Below, piece by piece: positions 1-9,073 of a DNA stretch of 64,000 bases. Source of the DNA: Ferrimonas kyonanensis DSM 18153. Its GTDB lineage: Bacteria > Pseudomonadota > Gammaproteobacteria > Enterobacterales > Shewanellaceae. Where the stretch lies: NCBI RefSeq assembly GCF_000425405.1, contig NZ_KE384368.1, positions 15,904 to 79,903 of the forward strand. The letters are read 5' to 3'. The translations under genes and the position numbers were made by a program. The notes under the pieces are model-generated. The model made no database searches. It worked only from the letters and a program-made list of their open reading frames with translations, and was not told the DNA's origin. Positions within the stretch are counted from its first letter, which is position 1, and every line of letters begins with the position of its first letter.

Positions 1-490
1 GACGGAAGGTGGATTCGAGTATTAAGGAAACCGTAAGCCAGATGGCGTCCGTCCTATCCCCCACAACCACCTCACTTCAACGTGTCGCCCTTGCAAACGC
101 GAGGGCCCAGCGACTTTGATTTTAGGTTGGCCGCAAAAGCCACTGGATACCCGCCTTCGCGGGTAGACAGAAGAGGAATTGTCGCCCTTGCGAACGCGAG
201 GGCCCAGTGACTTTGATTTTAAGTTGACCGCAAAAGCCACTGGATACCCGCCTTCGCGGGTAAGACATAAGAGGCATTGTCGCCCTTGCGAACGCGAGGG
301 CCCAGTGGCTTGGTATTTCCCTAAGAACAGACACTGGGTACCCGCGTCCGCGGGCACGACGGAAGGTTGTTTGATGCTGAGTGCCAACTGCGCCTCCCTG
401 CGAGCCAAATACCATACCGCTACCACCCCATCCTCGCCGTGTCGCCCTTGCGAACGCGAGGGCTCAGTGACTTTGATTTTAGGTTAACCG
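1..490. repeat. Array of palindromic intergenic repeats
   Basis: No credible gene lies here. A unit of about 97 bp starts near 84, 181 and 279, with a partial copy near 440. Each unit opens with an imperfect hairpin (CGCCCTTGCGAACGCGAGGGC-like). The first two full units also hold the hairpin TACCCGCCTTCGCGGGTA. The third has a variant ending GGGTACCCGCGTCCGCGGGC near 336-354. The window appears to begin inside another copy, because bases 1-8 repeat the sequence that follows the hairpin at 358. Short ORFs here translate to the PRRRVSSGF / PASAGTT-like strings typical of palindromic repeats read through, so they are not proteins. Confidence 0.8.
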
Positions 491-496
491 CAACCA

Positions 497-527
497 CAAA
501 AAAAGAGCGGCAATTGCCGCTCTTTTT
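497..527 (-). terminator. Rho-independent terminator after the M23 peptidase gene
   Basis: A perfect stem GAGCGGCAATTGCCGCTC is flanked by A8 on the left and T5 on the right, so it can act in both directions. It lies just after the stop codon of the minus-strand peptidase gene. Confidence 0.85.
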
Positions 528-532
528 CATCG

Positions 533-1780
533 TTACTGAACCATTCCCATCATCTCTCGATACTGGTGTGCCTGGGCGTAATAAGCCTGGCGTTCCTTTT
601 TCGCCATGGAAGAGGCCATAGGAATATCGGCTTTCAGAGCATCCACGGGGCGACCATTGATGTGGAACTCATAGTGCAGGTGAGCACCGGTTACTCGACC
701 GGTGGCACCAGACAGGCCGATACGCTGCCCGCGACTGACCCGCTGGCCCTTGCGAACCTGAATCTTGGACATGTGCAGATAGCGGGTGCGGTATCGACCA
801 CCGTGGTCAATCACCACGTAACGGCCTGCATAAGGATGATTTTCCACGCGAGTGACCACCCCATCTCCCGCCGCCAGCAGCGGAGTACCGCTGGGCAACG
901 CCCAGTCGGTGCCATTATGCGGTTTTACTCGCCCGGTTACCGGGTGCTTGCGATGGCGATTGAAATGATCACTGATGCGGTATTTGCCATTAAAGGGCCG
1001 CGCCAGAAAGGCACGTTGCAGGCTGTTGCCATCGGCATCGTAAAACTGACCATCGGTATGGCGGAACGCATCCACCTCTTTGCCTCTGAGCACAAAGCTG
1101 ACCGCCAGAATCTCATGATTCCCGGTGGCCACGTCATCCACAAACTGGGAGCGACGAACCACTCCGAACTGGTCGCCAGCTCGCAGATCGCGGCGAAAAT
1201 TCAACTTGTCCTTAAACAGGTTTTCAATCTCGGCCACATCGTTGGCATTCAGGCCCGCCTGCTGAGCTACTCGAGCAAAACTGCCTTTAACTTCACCATG
1301 AACGCCGGTGGAACGCCACTGGCCCTCGAGGCGAATCTCTTCCACCTCGTACTCTCCGGGAGCCACCTGGGTGAAACGCACCTTATGAGCCGGATTAAAC
1401 ACCAGTTCCAGTTTCTGTAGATCGTTATCGGCTTCGTCGAGCCAGAAATTGAGGCGATCACCGACTTTCAGGGTATCGAGCGCCAGCACCGAGTAATCCG
1501 CCTCCAGCAGTTGATACATCTGTTTCTGACTGATGCCAATCAGAGAGAAAATACGGCTAAGATTGTCGCCCTTGGCGATCTCATAACTGAGGGTTTCCGG
1601 CAGGGTAACGCTGTCGAGGCTAACCAGCTCCGGAACCGGTTCGGTGGTGAGATCCGGCAGCACGATCTGGCCATGCTGAGACGTTGGCAGCAATGCGTAC
1701 AGGGCAATACTGAGTGCGCCAGCCATTAGCCACCAAGGCTGAATGGCGCGAAAATCCAAAGCCTGTAACTTCTGTCGCAC
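533..1780 (-). CDS. M23-family peptidoglycan DD-endopeptidase (MepM/YebA-like)
   Basis: The product is a 415-aa envelope protein. One N-terminal membrane anchor (residues about 15-32) is followed by a LysM/OapA-like region (about 65-110, containing YEIAKGDNLSRIF) and a C-terminal M23 zinc metallopeptidase domain (about 285-385). The zinc-binding motifs HNGTDW and HLHYEF are intact, so catalysis is expected. The family cleaves D-Ala-mDAP crosslinks during cell-wall growth. E. coli MepM is about 440 aa, so the length fits. The start is GTG at 1780 behind GGAGTGAGCC. The family assignment is firm. The exact orthologue (mepM rather than a paralogue) is inferred. Confidence 0.9.
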   Translation of the reverse strand: MRQKLQALDFRAIQPWWLMAGALSIALYALLPTSQHGQIVLPDLTTEPVPELVSLDSVTLPETLSYEIAKGDNLSRIFSLIGISQKQMYQLLEADYSVLALDTLKVGDRLNFWLDEADNDLQKLELVFNPAHKVRFTQVAPGEYEVEEIRLEGQWRSTGVHGEVKGSFARVAQQAGLNANDVAEIENLFKDKLNFRRDLRAGDQFGVVRRSQFVDDVATGNHEILAVSFVLRGKEVDAFRHTDGQFYDADGNSLQRAFLARPFNGKYRISDHFNRHRKHPVTGRVKPHNGTDWALPSGTPLLAAGDGVVTRVENHPYAGRYVVIDHGGRYRTRYLHMSKIQVRKGQRVSRGQRIGLSGATGRVTGAHLHYEFHINGRPVDALKADIPMASSMAKKERQAYYAQAHQYREMMGMVQ

Positions 1781-1913
1781 GGCTCACTCCATAACGATAA
1801 TTCGTAAAATCTGCAGGACAAATTGCCCCGTCGCCCGGGGAATGTCAAAAAGGATGACCAAAGATCTGACCGGGAACACAGTAAACGGTTCCCATTTCAG
1901 GAGAAAAAAAGGA

Positions 1914-2687
1914 TTAAACCGGCTTTCGCAGGATCAAATGGGTGTAGCGGCCCAAATCACGAAACACTGGCTTTTCCGAGTACTCCAACTCCAGTTCCAG
2001 CAAACGGGACAACGACTGCTCCTGACGGCCTTTATCCCGCAGATAATCGTGAATCACCCTGACCCCCACCTGCCGTTCCAGCACCATGCCTGCGTCGGTC
2101 AACCACCGAATCACCTGCTGATTATCAAAGCCATGCCGAGGCGCCAACTTAACCTTCTTTTTACCGTGCACCATGGTATGACCCAGGTTATCGAAATTCC
2201 CGGCAACCAGGTTATGCATCTCCATGCCTCGATAGTTAAAGAACATCAGCGACAAATAGCCACCCGGCGCCACCTGCTCAAGCAGGCCGATGATGGTCTG
2301 CTGAGGCTGTTCCAACCACTCCATCACGGCATGACACAGCACCAATGAATAGGGGCCATTCGATTCGCTTCCCAGGCTCTGAATCGGTCCGTGATAGGTG
2401 GTTAGGCGATCGCTGACAGCCAATGCCTTTGCCCGGCTTTGTGCCTGCTGCAGCATCTCGCCGGAAAGATCGCACAGTAACAGCGGGTGCCCCCGTTGAG
2501 CCAGTTGCAGCGACAACTGGCCTTGACCGCCCCCAGCATCGAGAACCGGGCAGGTGTCGGCCAGGTGTGGCAGGATATGTTGGGTCAACTCCCGCATCAC
2601 CACCGCTTCACGGATTTTTCCTTTGCTGCTGTCGTATATGTTTCGAGCAAATTTTGATGCCCGGGTGTCAAAGTTAACGTCTGCCAC
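1914..2687 (-). CDS. cmoM: tRNA 5-carboxymethoxyuridine methyltransferase CmoM
   Basis: This 257-aa class I SAM-dependent methyltransferase matches E. coli CmoM (SmtA, 261 aa) along its length. Shared segments are the N-terminal NFD..A.KFARNIY, the SAM motif VLDAGGGQGQ (about 48-57), LCDLSGEML, FHAV/CHAVMEWL, SLMFFN..G..MHN and GVRVIHDYLR. CmoM methylates cmo5U34 to mcmo5U34 in tRNAs that read four-fold degenerate codons. The gene stands alone on the minus strand, upstream of the M23 gene. Confidence 0.93.
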   Translation of the reverse strand: MADVNFDTRASKFARNIYDSSKGKIREAVVMRELTQHILPHLADTCPVLDAGGGQGQLSLQLAQRGHPLLLCDLSGEMLQQAQSRAKALAVSDRLTTYHGPIQSLGSESNGPYSLVLCHAVMEWLEQPQQTIIGLLEQVAPGGYLSLMFFNYRGMEMHNLVAGNFDNLGHTMVHGKKKVKLAPRHGFDNQQVIRWLTDAGMVLERQVGVRVIHDYLRDKGRQEQSLSRLLELELEYSEKPVFRDLGRYTHLILRKPV

Positions 2688-2943
2688 TGCTGCCTCTCAC
2701 CGAATCGTTGACCCAAAGGTGCCAACGCACATTGTCATTATCCTGCGGCAACTGTAAAGCGCCCAAAGGCCCGAGCGCCGCCATCAGGATAAAAACCGAT
2801 CAACACTCCCGCCGCGACACCCGTAGGGACTCTGTTTGTATACCCATGGTAAATATGGGGTTAAAAATATGAGCTGTCGCATGTTTTTCCGGCAGTGGCT
2901 TGGCTAAAATTAGCAAACCATAATAAAACTGATTCTCACTACC

Positions 2944-3948
2944 ATGCACAGTCACAGTCTTCATCGCTGGCAACACAGCCACCAGTTTGCCCAGCAGCAG
3001 GAAAAGAACGAAAAACGCACCCTGTATGCGGTACTGATTACCGCCGCCATGATGGTGATCGAGATCGTCACCGGTTACCTGACCGGCTCCATGGCGCTAC
3101 TGGCCGACGGCTGGCACATGGCCACCCACGTGGCGGCGTTTGGATTGACGCTGTTCGCCTACAGCTTCGCCCGCAAAGCCGCTAAAGACGCACGCTATAG
3201 CTTTGGCTCCGGCAAAGTGAATATCCTGGCCGGTTTCACCAGCGCGGTCGCGCTGGTACTGGTGGCGGCCATGATGGCCATTGAATCCATCTGGCGCCTG
3301 ATTGAACCCGTGGCCATCGATTACAACAACGCCCTGATTGTGGCGGTTGTCGGCTTAGTGATTAACGTTGTCTGTGCCTACCTGCTACACCAAGGAGAGG
3401 ATCACCATCATGGCCACTCCCACGGACACAGCCACGGTCATTCCCATGAACACGGTCACCATGACCACGATCACCAGCACGGTCACTCCCATAGCCATGG
3501 ACACAGCCACGACCACAACCTGTACGCCGCCTATCTGCACGTCATCGCCGATGCATTGACCTCGCTGACGGCCATCTTTGCCCTGTTGGCCGCACGCTAT
3601 TTCGACATGCCCGGCCTGGATCCCATCATGGGGGTGGTCGGCGCGATCATCATTACCCGCTGGGGCTGGGGCTTGATAAAAGACACCTATCCGACCCTGC
3701 TGGATCGCTGCCCGAATGACGCTCTGGCGGAAAAAGTCAGTCACCGCATTGAGGCGGATCGGGATAACCGCATTGCCGATCTGCACTTGTGGAAAGTCAG
3801 CGGGCACCACAGCGCCGCCATCATCAGTCTGGTGACCCACCACCCGCAAGATCCTGAGCACTATAAACAGTTACTGAAGGATGTGCCTGAGCTGAGCCAC
3901 ATTACCGTCGAAGTGCATCACTGCCACGACACCCCCTGCCTGGATTAA
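2944..3948 (+). CDS. dmeF: Cation diffusion facilitator, DmeF-like Co/Ni efflux transporter
   Basis: A 334-aa inner-membrane CDF transporter. It opens with the HSHSLH..HSHQF segment typical of DmeF, followed by six predicted membrane helices. The metal-site motif ADGWHM is in helix 2 and HVIADALTS in helix 5. A long His/Asp/Gly-rich cytoplasmic loop lies at about residues 151-188 (HGHSHGHSHGHS and similar). The C-terminal domain is the cytoplasmic cation-efflux dimerisation domain. DmeF exports Co2+ and Ni2+; the His-rich loop supports divalent metal binding, but the exact metal is inferred. No DmeR regulator is seen beside it. Confidence 0.88.
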   Translation: MHSHSLHRWQHSHQFAQQQEKNEKRTLYAVLITAAMMVIEIVTGYLTGSMALLADGWHMATHVAAFGLTLFAYSFARKAAKDARYSFGSGKVNILAGFTSAVALVLVAAMMAIESIWRLIEPVAIDYNNALIVAVVGLVINVVCAYLLHQGEDHHHGHSHGHSHGHSHEHGHHDHDHQHGHSHSHGHSHDHNLYAAYLHVIADALTSLTAIFALLAARYFDMPGLDPIMGVVGAIIITRWGWGLIKDTYPTLLDRCPNDALAEKVSHRIEADRDNRIADLHLWKVSGHHSAAIISLVTHHPQDPEHYKQLLKDVPELSHITVEVHHCHDTPCLD

Positions 3949-4117
3949 GCCCGGCCTGTAAACGCAATTTCGCGGCAGCCTGTCAGCCATTGACTGGCTG
4001 CCGCCCTACTCTGCAATGTTAAACGCCCTGCGCGGGCCCAGGTTTTCACCTTCGCCCTTGCCTCAGCCTGCCATGGCACCTACAATCCGCGCCAATCATG
4101 AAATCTTGGAAATGACT

Positions 4118-5308
4118 ATGCAAAATAGCGTCGTGCTGGTGAAAGGGCGGGAGAAATCTCTGCAACGCCGCCACCCCTGGGTATTCTCCAAAGGGATTAA
4201 GAAGGTCAATGGCAACCCCGGCCTGGGAGACACCGTTGAGGTACTGTCCCACGATGGACGCTGGCTGGGTCGCGGCGCCTATTCGCCGCAATCCCAGATT
4301 CGAGTGCGACTGTGGAGCTTCGATGCCAATGACAACATCGATGAGTCATTCTTTCGTCGCCGCATTGAGCGTGCCCAGGCCGGGCGCAATGCCTTGCCCC
4401 GAGAGCACGAAATCAGCGGCTACCGACTGGTGGCGGCCGAGTCTGACGGCCTGCCCGGCGTCACCATCGATCGCTTTAATGACGTGCTGGTTTGCCAGCT
4501 TCTGAGCGCCGGGGCCGATGCCTGGCGGGACACTCTGGTCAAGGTATTGAGTGACCTGTACCCAGAATGTGCCATCTATGAGCGCTCCGATGTGGACGTG
4601 CGCAAGAAAGAGGGGCTGGCCCCCACCACCGGCCTGCTCAAGGGCGAACTGCCACCACAGCCGATGGCGATCAAGGAAAATGGTCTGCAGCTGTTGGTGG
4701 ACGTCGTTACCGGCCACAAAACCGGCTACTACCTGGATCAACGTGACAACCGTCTCGCCTCCAGTCGTTACGTCAAAGGTCGCAGCGTACTCAACTGCTT
4801 CAGTTACAGTGGCGGCTTCGGCACCTATGCCCTGAAAGCCGGTGCCTCGCACGTGGTCAATGCCGACGTTTCCGCTCCGGCTCTGGCTCTGGCCAAACAG
4901 AATGCCGAGCTCAATGGTCTGGACCTGTCCAAGGCCGAGTTTGTCGAAGCCGACGTATTCAAGCTGTTGCGAGAGTATCGGGATCAAGGGGTTCAATTTG
5001 ACGTGATCATTCTGGATCCGCCTAAGTTTGCCGACAGCAAAGCCCAGCTGATGGGGGCCTGCCGGGGCTATAAAGACATCAACATGGTGGCCATGCAGAT
5101 CCTCAAGCCCGGTGGCACCTTGCTGACTTACTCCTGCTCAGGCCTGATGGAATCCAACCTGTTCCAGAAGATTGTCGCCGATGCCGCCATCGATGCCGGT
5201 CGAGATGCGCAAATCATCGAGCGCCTGAGCCAGGCCGGGGATCACCCCATCGGCAGCGCCTTTCCAGAAGGCTTCTACCTGAAAGGACTGGCGGTACGGG
5301 TCTGGTAA
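4118..5308 (+). CDS. rlmI: 23S rRNA m5C1962 methyltransferase RlmI
   Basis: The N-terminal PUA domain ([20 protein letters not shown]) is followed by an EEHEI-like linker and a Rossmann methyltransferase domain. The methyltransferase motifs are [14 protein letters not shown], the DPPKF catalytic motif and TYSCSG with the catalytic Cys. RlmI methylates C1962 of 23S rRNA. The reading frame is open further upstream to 4016. The ATG at 4118 was chosen because TTGGA lies seven bases before it and it gives 396 aa, the same as E. coli RlmI, with the PUA domain starting directly. Confidence 0.94.
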   Translation: MQNSVVLVKGREKSLQRRHPWVFSKGIKKVNGNPGLGDTVEVLSHDGRWLGRGAYSPQSQIRVRLWSFDANDNIDESFFRRRIERAQAGRNALPREHEISGYRLVAAESDGLPGVTIDRFNDVLVCQLLSAGADAWRDTLVKVLSDLYPECAIYERSDVDVRKKEGLAPTTGLLKGELPPQPMAIKENGLQLLVDVVTGHKTGYYLDQRDNRLASSRYVKGRSVLNCFSYSGGFGTYALKAGASHVVNADVSAPALALAKQNAELNGLDLSKAEFVEADVFKLLREYRDQGVQFDVIILDPPKFADSKAQLMGACRGYKDINMVAMQILKPGGTLLTYSCSGLMESNLFQKIVADAAIDAGRDAQIIERLSQAGDHPIGSAFPEGFYLKGLAVRVW

Positions 5309-5327
5309 TCCGAAACTGCACACCAGC

Positions 5328-5353
5328 AACAGGGGCCAGTTGGCCCCTGTTTT
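5328..5353 (+). terminator. Rho-independent terminator of rlmI
   Basis: Stem AACAGGGGCCA / TGGCCCCTGTT with a GT loop, followed by TTTTCGTT. It lies 20 bases after the rlmI stop. Confidence 0.8.
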
Positions 5354-5380
5354 CGTTCTCTCTGGACTGGCAGTAACCTG

Positions 5381-6283
5381 TCATCCCTGCCCGGCAGAGC
5401 GGGCCAATGCCATCGCCCGAGCGGCTTCAACCCGAGGCTTGACCCAGGCTTCATTCAACCACAGCGAACCAAGAATCAACCCGCCTCCGACCATCAACCG
5501 GCCCCACTGCAGATTGTGCTGCCACAGCACCAGGTTCACCAGCAGTCCCGCCGGTACCAGCAGGTTATTCATAATGGCCAGTGCTCCGGCATCCACCTGG
5601 CACGCCCCCCGGTTCCACAAAAAATACCCGAGGCCGGACGCCACCACTCCCAACCACAGCAAGATACCCCATTGAGTCATGGTCTGTGGCAACCGGTCCG
5701 AGTTTCCCAGCATCAGATAAGCCGGCAGAGCCACCAGCAAGGCACCGACATAAAACAACGCGAACACCTGATGCTGAGGCAGCGTCTGCGACTGCTTCTC
5801 CATCCACCACTTGTAACTGGCCTGGCCGATGGCAAAACAGAGGTTGGCGCCCTGCACCACGGCAAACCCGAGCAGGAAATCGGCATTGACCGAAGCGTAT
5901 TTGATCACCGCCGTGCCCGCCACGGCAATGGCCGCCGTCAGCAGGTACCAGGGAGAGAAACGGCCATGAAGTAAGTCGTACCACAGGGTAACGTACACCG
6001 GCGTCATAACGGTAAACAGCAGCACTTCGGCCACGCTCAGGTACTCAAACGAGTGGTAATAGAAGCCGTACATCACCCCCAGTTGGCAAGCACCGATGGC
6101 CATCAACACCAAACTCGAGGAGAGAGACAATCGCCGCGGCCGCAACCAGGGCAGCATCACCATTAATGCCAGAGCGATACGAACCAGCACCGAAAACCAA
6201 GGGTCGACCCGCCCCGCCAAAAATTCGCCAATCAGACTGAAGGAGAACGCCCACAGCAACGTCACCAGCATCAGGTAGCGCAT
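5381..6283 (-). CDS. EamA/DMT-superfamily transporter
   Basis: A 300-aa protein with about ten predicted membrane helices arranged as two EamA repeats, ending in a short cytoplasmic tail. It resembles the carboxylate/amino acid/amine exporter group of the drug/metabolite transporter superfamily. The substrate cannot be read from the sequence. It is translationally coupled to the upstream protease gene: the protease stop TGA (6285-6283) overlaps the ATG at 6283 by one base, with GGAGAGGAG upstream. A GTG at 6286 directly before the ATG is an alternative start. Confidence 0.85.
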   Translation of the reverse strand: MRYLMLVTLLWAFSFSLIGEFLAGRVDPWFSVLVRIALALMVMLPWLRPRRLSLSSSLVLMAIGACQLGVMYGFYYHSFEYLSVAEVLLFTVMTPVYVTLWYDLLHGRFSPWYLLTAAIAVAGTAVIKYASVNADFLLGFAVVQGANLCFAIGQASYKWWMEKQSQTLPQHQVFALFYVGALLVALPAYLMLGNSDRLPQTMTQWGILLWLGVVASGLGYFLWNRGACQVDAGALAIMNNLLVPAGLLVNLVLWQHNLQWGRLMVGGGLILGSLWLNEAWVKPRVEAARAMALARSAGQG

Positions 6284-6780
6284 CACTCCTCTCCGGCCGG
6301 GCGACGATCCACGTCCACCAGATGGTGACCGCTAAGCCAGTTTCGCCCCAGCAATAGCTTGTATTTCATTCGACTCCGGTCGCGAAGATTGACCCGCACT
6401 TCCCGAGTATGGCCGTTAAATGTCAGCGGCAATTCCACCACATAGCGAGATTCGGTGCCCTGAGCATTGCGTACCCGAATCACATCAACCACCACCGCAG
6501 CCAGAGATTGAGTCTGTCCCAGTTCATTACCGCTGGAAAAGCGCACTACCTTGCCGATGTTGTCGGATGCTCGGGAAGAGGAGGAATCGATTCGCACGTT
6601 GATGGCGTGCAAAGAGGTGGTGGCTGCACCGGTATCGATGCGGGCCAGATAGCGAACCGACGCCTTACCCAAGGTAAGGTACTCAACCGGTCCTACTACG
6701 GATTTCGTCATGCCGTGCCCCTGGCTGGCCACCATCCACACCACCGATGCCAATACTATCGCTTGGATGAATCTGGCCAT
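6283..6780 (-). CDS. Secreted retropepsin-like aspartic protease (RimK/PF05618-type)
   Basis: A 165-aa protein with an N-terminal signal peptide (about 1-23, ending SQGHG) followed by one retropepsin-like domain. The catalytic motif RIDTGAATTSLHA is at about 47-59 and the C-terminal KLLLGRNWL at about 141-149 matches the flap/LLGR motif of this family. Members are often labelled 'ATP-dependent zinc protease', but the fold is that of an aspartyl protease acting as a dimer. The location is probably periplasmic. It is co-transcribed with the downstream EamA transporter. The substrate is unknown. Confidence 0.82.
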   Translation of the reverse strand: MARFIQAIVLASVVWMVASQGHGMTKSVVGPVEYLTLGKASVRYLARIDTGAATTSLHAINVRIDSSSSRASDNIGKVVRFSSGNELGQTQSLAAVVVDVIRVRNAQGTESRYVVELPLTFNGHTREVRVNLRDRSRMKYKLLLGRNWLSGHHLVDVDRRPAGEE

Positions 6781-6811
6781 ATTGCTGCTGCGCCTTAAGT
6801 CTCTAAAACCG

Positions 6812-7300
6812 CTATTGTAGCAAGGGTTTGGCTTCTGGGCTTGTGCTAATAAGTAACCTCAGGTGTCGCTCCAGGGCCGACAGTTGTGAAAACTCCTGAC
6901 GTTGCTGGAGACCTCGCCGGTGCAGGCGATACACCTGAACGGTACCAGGCTCACCCGCCAACGTTTCGGCGGTTTCGCCCTTAGGATCCAGGCAAACGGC
7001 GTAGGGCAGCTCCCGTAACTTAGGCAACACAAACCAGCTTGCCACCCAACCGGGAATGGCGCTGGTGTCCACCAAGTAACGTCCACCAGGATCGTTGAGG
7101 GCAGCGGTGGATTCCAGCGCCTTCATGGCCAGATGCGAGCCGGCCTTATCATGGGCAAACAGCAGCCAGGTCACCTCATGGTTCAGGTGACAGGGATGTC
7201 CGAACTGATCAGAAAATGCCGCATCCAACTGCTCGATACCGGCCGAGGCTGGCGCAATGAGCACACACAAGATGACACCGATAAGCAGAGTCTCGCGCAA
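6812..7300 (-). CDS. Secreted hypothetical protein
   Basis: A 162-aa protein with a clear signal peptide (about 1-20, ending APASA). I do not recognise the family. The mature part has the WLLFAHDKAGSHLAMKAL and GRYLVDTSAIPGW..SWFVLP segments spaced like a thioredoxin-fold protein lacking a CxxC pair; this is only a resemblance. The start is TTG at 7300 with GGA upstream, because no better start precedes the signal peptide. It sits 31 bases upstream of the protease/EamA pair on the same strand and may be co-transcribed with it. Confidence 0.7.
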   Translation of the reverse strand: MRETLLIGVILCVLIAPASAGIEQLDAAFSDQFGHPCHLNHEVTWLLFAHDKAGSHLAMKALESTAALNDPGGRYLVDTSAIPGWVASWFVLPKLRELPYAVCLDPKGETAETLAGEPGTVQVYRLHRRGLQQRQEFSQLSALERHLRLLISTSPEAKPLLQ

Positions 7301-7403
7301 ACTAATCCACTCTGAAACTGGGGAAAGGTTGAGCCTACAAGGGCGAAGCCAGCAACACCAGAACCTCAGACCAATTCGGCGAAGCGGATCCCAATCCCCC
7401 TCA

Positions 7404-7745
7404 CTAGTGCCGCTTATGTTGAACCTGTTGGCTGCGATAAACCCCGGTGGCGATGGCCGGCGCCAGAGTCAACGAGTCCAGAGCCAGGCCCAACTTGTCG
7501 TTATAAAAGGCCAACACCTCGGAAATCACCAGTGTCAGTGACTGTTGCTCCTCCTCAGCCATTCTGACCGCCACCCCCAGATCAAACGCCAGGGCCATAT
7601 TGCAGTCCCCCAACGCCTGAACCTGCTCCTTAGTCAAAGTCGCCAACAGGCACAACCACATGGTGGCCACCTGTTTGCTTGGCACTTCCATCACCGGAGT
7701 CTGGCCGTCCTGAGCCCCCTGCGTCAGTCTGTGCTGATTGTGCAT
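7404..7745 (-). CDS. Small hypothetical cytosolic protein
   Basis: A 113-aa protein with no signal peptide, probably mostly helical (for example VATMWLCLLATLTKEQVQALGDCNMALAFDL). The family is not recognised. The start at 7745 was chosen over the ATG at 7757 because GGGAGGGAGT directly precedes it. The gene is isolated, between the secreted hypothetical gene and yfcE. Confidence 0.6.
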   Translation of the reverse strand: MHNQHRLTQGAQDGQTPVMEVPSKQVATMWLCLLATLTKEQVQALGDCNMALAFDLGVAVRMAEEEQQSLTLVISEVLAFYNDKLGLALDSLTLAPAIATGVYRSQQVQHKRH

Positions 7746-7959
7746 ACTCCCTCCCATCCGCTTATCACGGCTCTCTAATTTCCCTAAGATGACCGAATCA
7801 CGTTACCCTAGCTACCGAGCATTGAAAAGCCAAATCCCCGCCAGCAACCGCCTTTTTATAAAGACAGTTCACACACTGACGCCCTTAAACCCCGCTTAGC
7901 TGGCGTTGTTAACAGGTGGCAGTTACACTGACGTCATTCCTTCCTGCCGAGTTTCACTG

Positions 7960-8505
7960 ATGCTGTTTATCTCTGACATTCATGGCTGCCTGCCTGCGCT
8001 GGAACGCGCGCTGGAGTGGGCGCAGCGCAAATCATGCCGTCACCTTATCCTTCTTGGAGACGTTCTCAACCACGGTCCCCGCAACCCGGTACCCGAGGGA
8101 TACAATCCCCCTGCCGTCGCCGAGCGCCTCAACCAATGGGCCGACCGGATTTTGGCGGTTCGCGGTAACTGCGACTCCGAAGTGGACCAGATGCTGTGTC
8201 AGTTTCCTTTGATGGCGGACTACAACAACCTGATGCTGGGTAACAAACGCGCCTTTGTGACTCATGGTCACCTGTGGAACGACAGCCAACTGCCTCCCCT
8301 GGCCGACGGTGACCTGTTCTGTTTTGGCCACAGCCACATTCCCATGGCCCGCTGGCAGGAAAAGCGTTTGATGTTCAATCCCGGCTCCATCACCCTGCCA
8401 AAAGGCGGATTCGCCCCCAGCCTGGGTCATTTTGATGGTAAGCTTCTGACAGTCATGGATTTGGACGGCAACGTCATAGAGCAGGCAAGCATCGATGAAT
8501 TTTGA
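7960..8505 (+). CDS. yfcE: YfcE-family phosphodiesterase
   Basis: A 181-aa calcineurin-like metallophosphoesterase (E. coli YfcE is 184 aa). The metal-binding motifs are in order: SDIHG at the N-terminus, GDVLNHGPRNP, RGNCDSEVD, THGH and FGHSHIP. The family hydrolyses phosphodiesters in vitro with Mn2+; the cellular substrate is unknown. The frame is open upstream to 7906, but the ATG at 7960 places the SDIHG motif five residues in, as in the family. It overlaps the next gene (yecM) by 11 bases, so the two are coupled. Confidence 0.9.
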   Translation: MLFISDIHGCLPALERALEWAQRKSCRHLILLGDVLNHGPRNPVPEGYNPPAVAERLNQWADRILAVRGNCDSEVDQMLCQFPLMADYNNLMLGNKRAFVTHGHLWNDSQLPPLADGDLFCFGHSHIPMARWQEKRLMFNPGSITLPKGGFAPSLGHFDGKLLTVMDLDGNVIEQASIDEF

Positions 8506-9073
8506 ACAGCTGATCGCCAAACTGCCCGAGTTTGGCCATAACATCACCATCTTCGCCAACCGCCTGGGGCTGGTTCAGGCGCAGCTGGAGGTGGATCACA
8601 TTGCCCTACGGGTCACCGAGAAGAGCGATGCCGAGCACCTGAAAACTCAGTTCGAAAAACGAGGCACCATTCTGTCGGATAAGGTGATCAACGGTCGCCC
8701 GATCTACCTGATTGAGCTGGAGCAACCGCTCAGCGTCGGCCCCTGGCAGGTGAGTGTCATCGAACTGCCCTTCCCCGATGGCCGCAAACGCCGTGATGGC
8801 TGGGAACACATCGAGTTTGTCCTGCCCTGCGGAGCAGAGAACGAACAGCAGCTGATGAAGGCGGTCAAACAACTGCCAGTGATTACCGCCAAATGGCCGG
8901 TCATTGAGGACGGCACCCTGGAGATCGCGGTCAAATCCAGCGACTCTAAAGCCGATGACGAGCCGTTGCCTAACCCTTCGGTGTCGTTTAAAAGCAACCA
9001 CCTCACCATCAAACTGCACCCCTATGACATTCGTCAGGTGATTGGCGCTCAGCCTGCGCCCGCTGCCAACTAA
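8495..9073 (+). CDS. yecM: YecM-family VOC-fold protein
   Basis: A 192-aa protein matching the YecM family: DHIALRV near residue 30, GRPIYLIEL, VIELPFP..K.RDGWEHIEFVLP, and the C-terminal SFKSNHLTIKLHPYDI. The fold is that of the vicinal oxygen chelate (glyoxalase-like) superfamily, with possible metal ligands D29/H30 and E107/H108. The enzymatic activity is not established. Coupled to yfcE by an 11-base overlap. It converges with the C-S lyase gene, with a 4-base 3' overlap. Confidence 0.88.
   Translation: MNFEQLIAKLPEFGHNITIFANRLGLVQAQLEVDHIALRVTEKSDAEHLKTQFEKRGTILSDKVINGRPIYLIELEQPLSVGPWQVSVIELPFPDGRKRRDGWEHIEFVLPCGAENEQQLMKAVKQLPVITAKWPVIEDGTLEIAVKSSDSKADDEPLPNPSVSFKSNHLTIKLHPYDIRQVIGAQPAPAAN

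Noticed and set aside
1-490. CRISPR array
   Set aside because: The repeats are about 97 bp with internal hairpins, and there are no unique spacers or cas genes.
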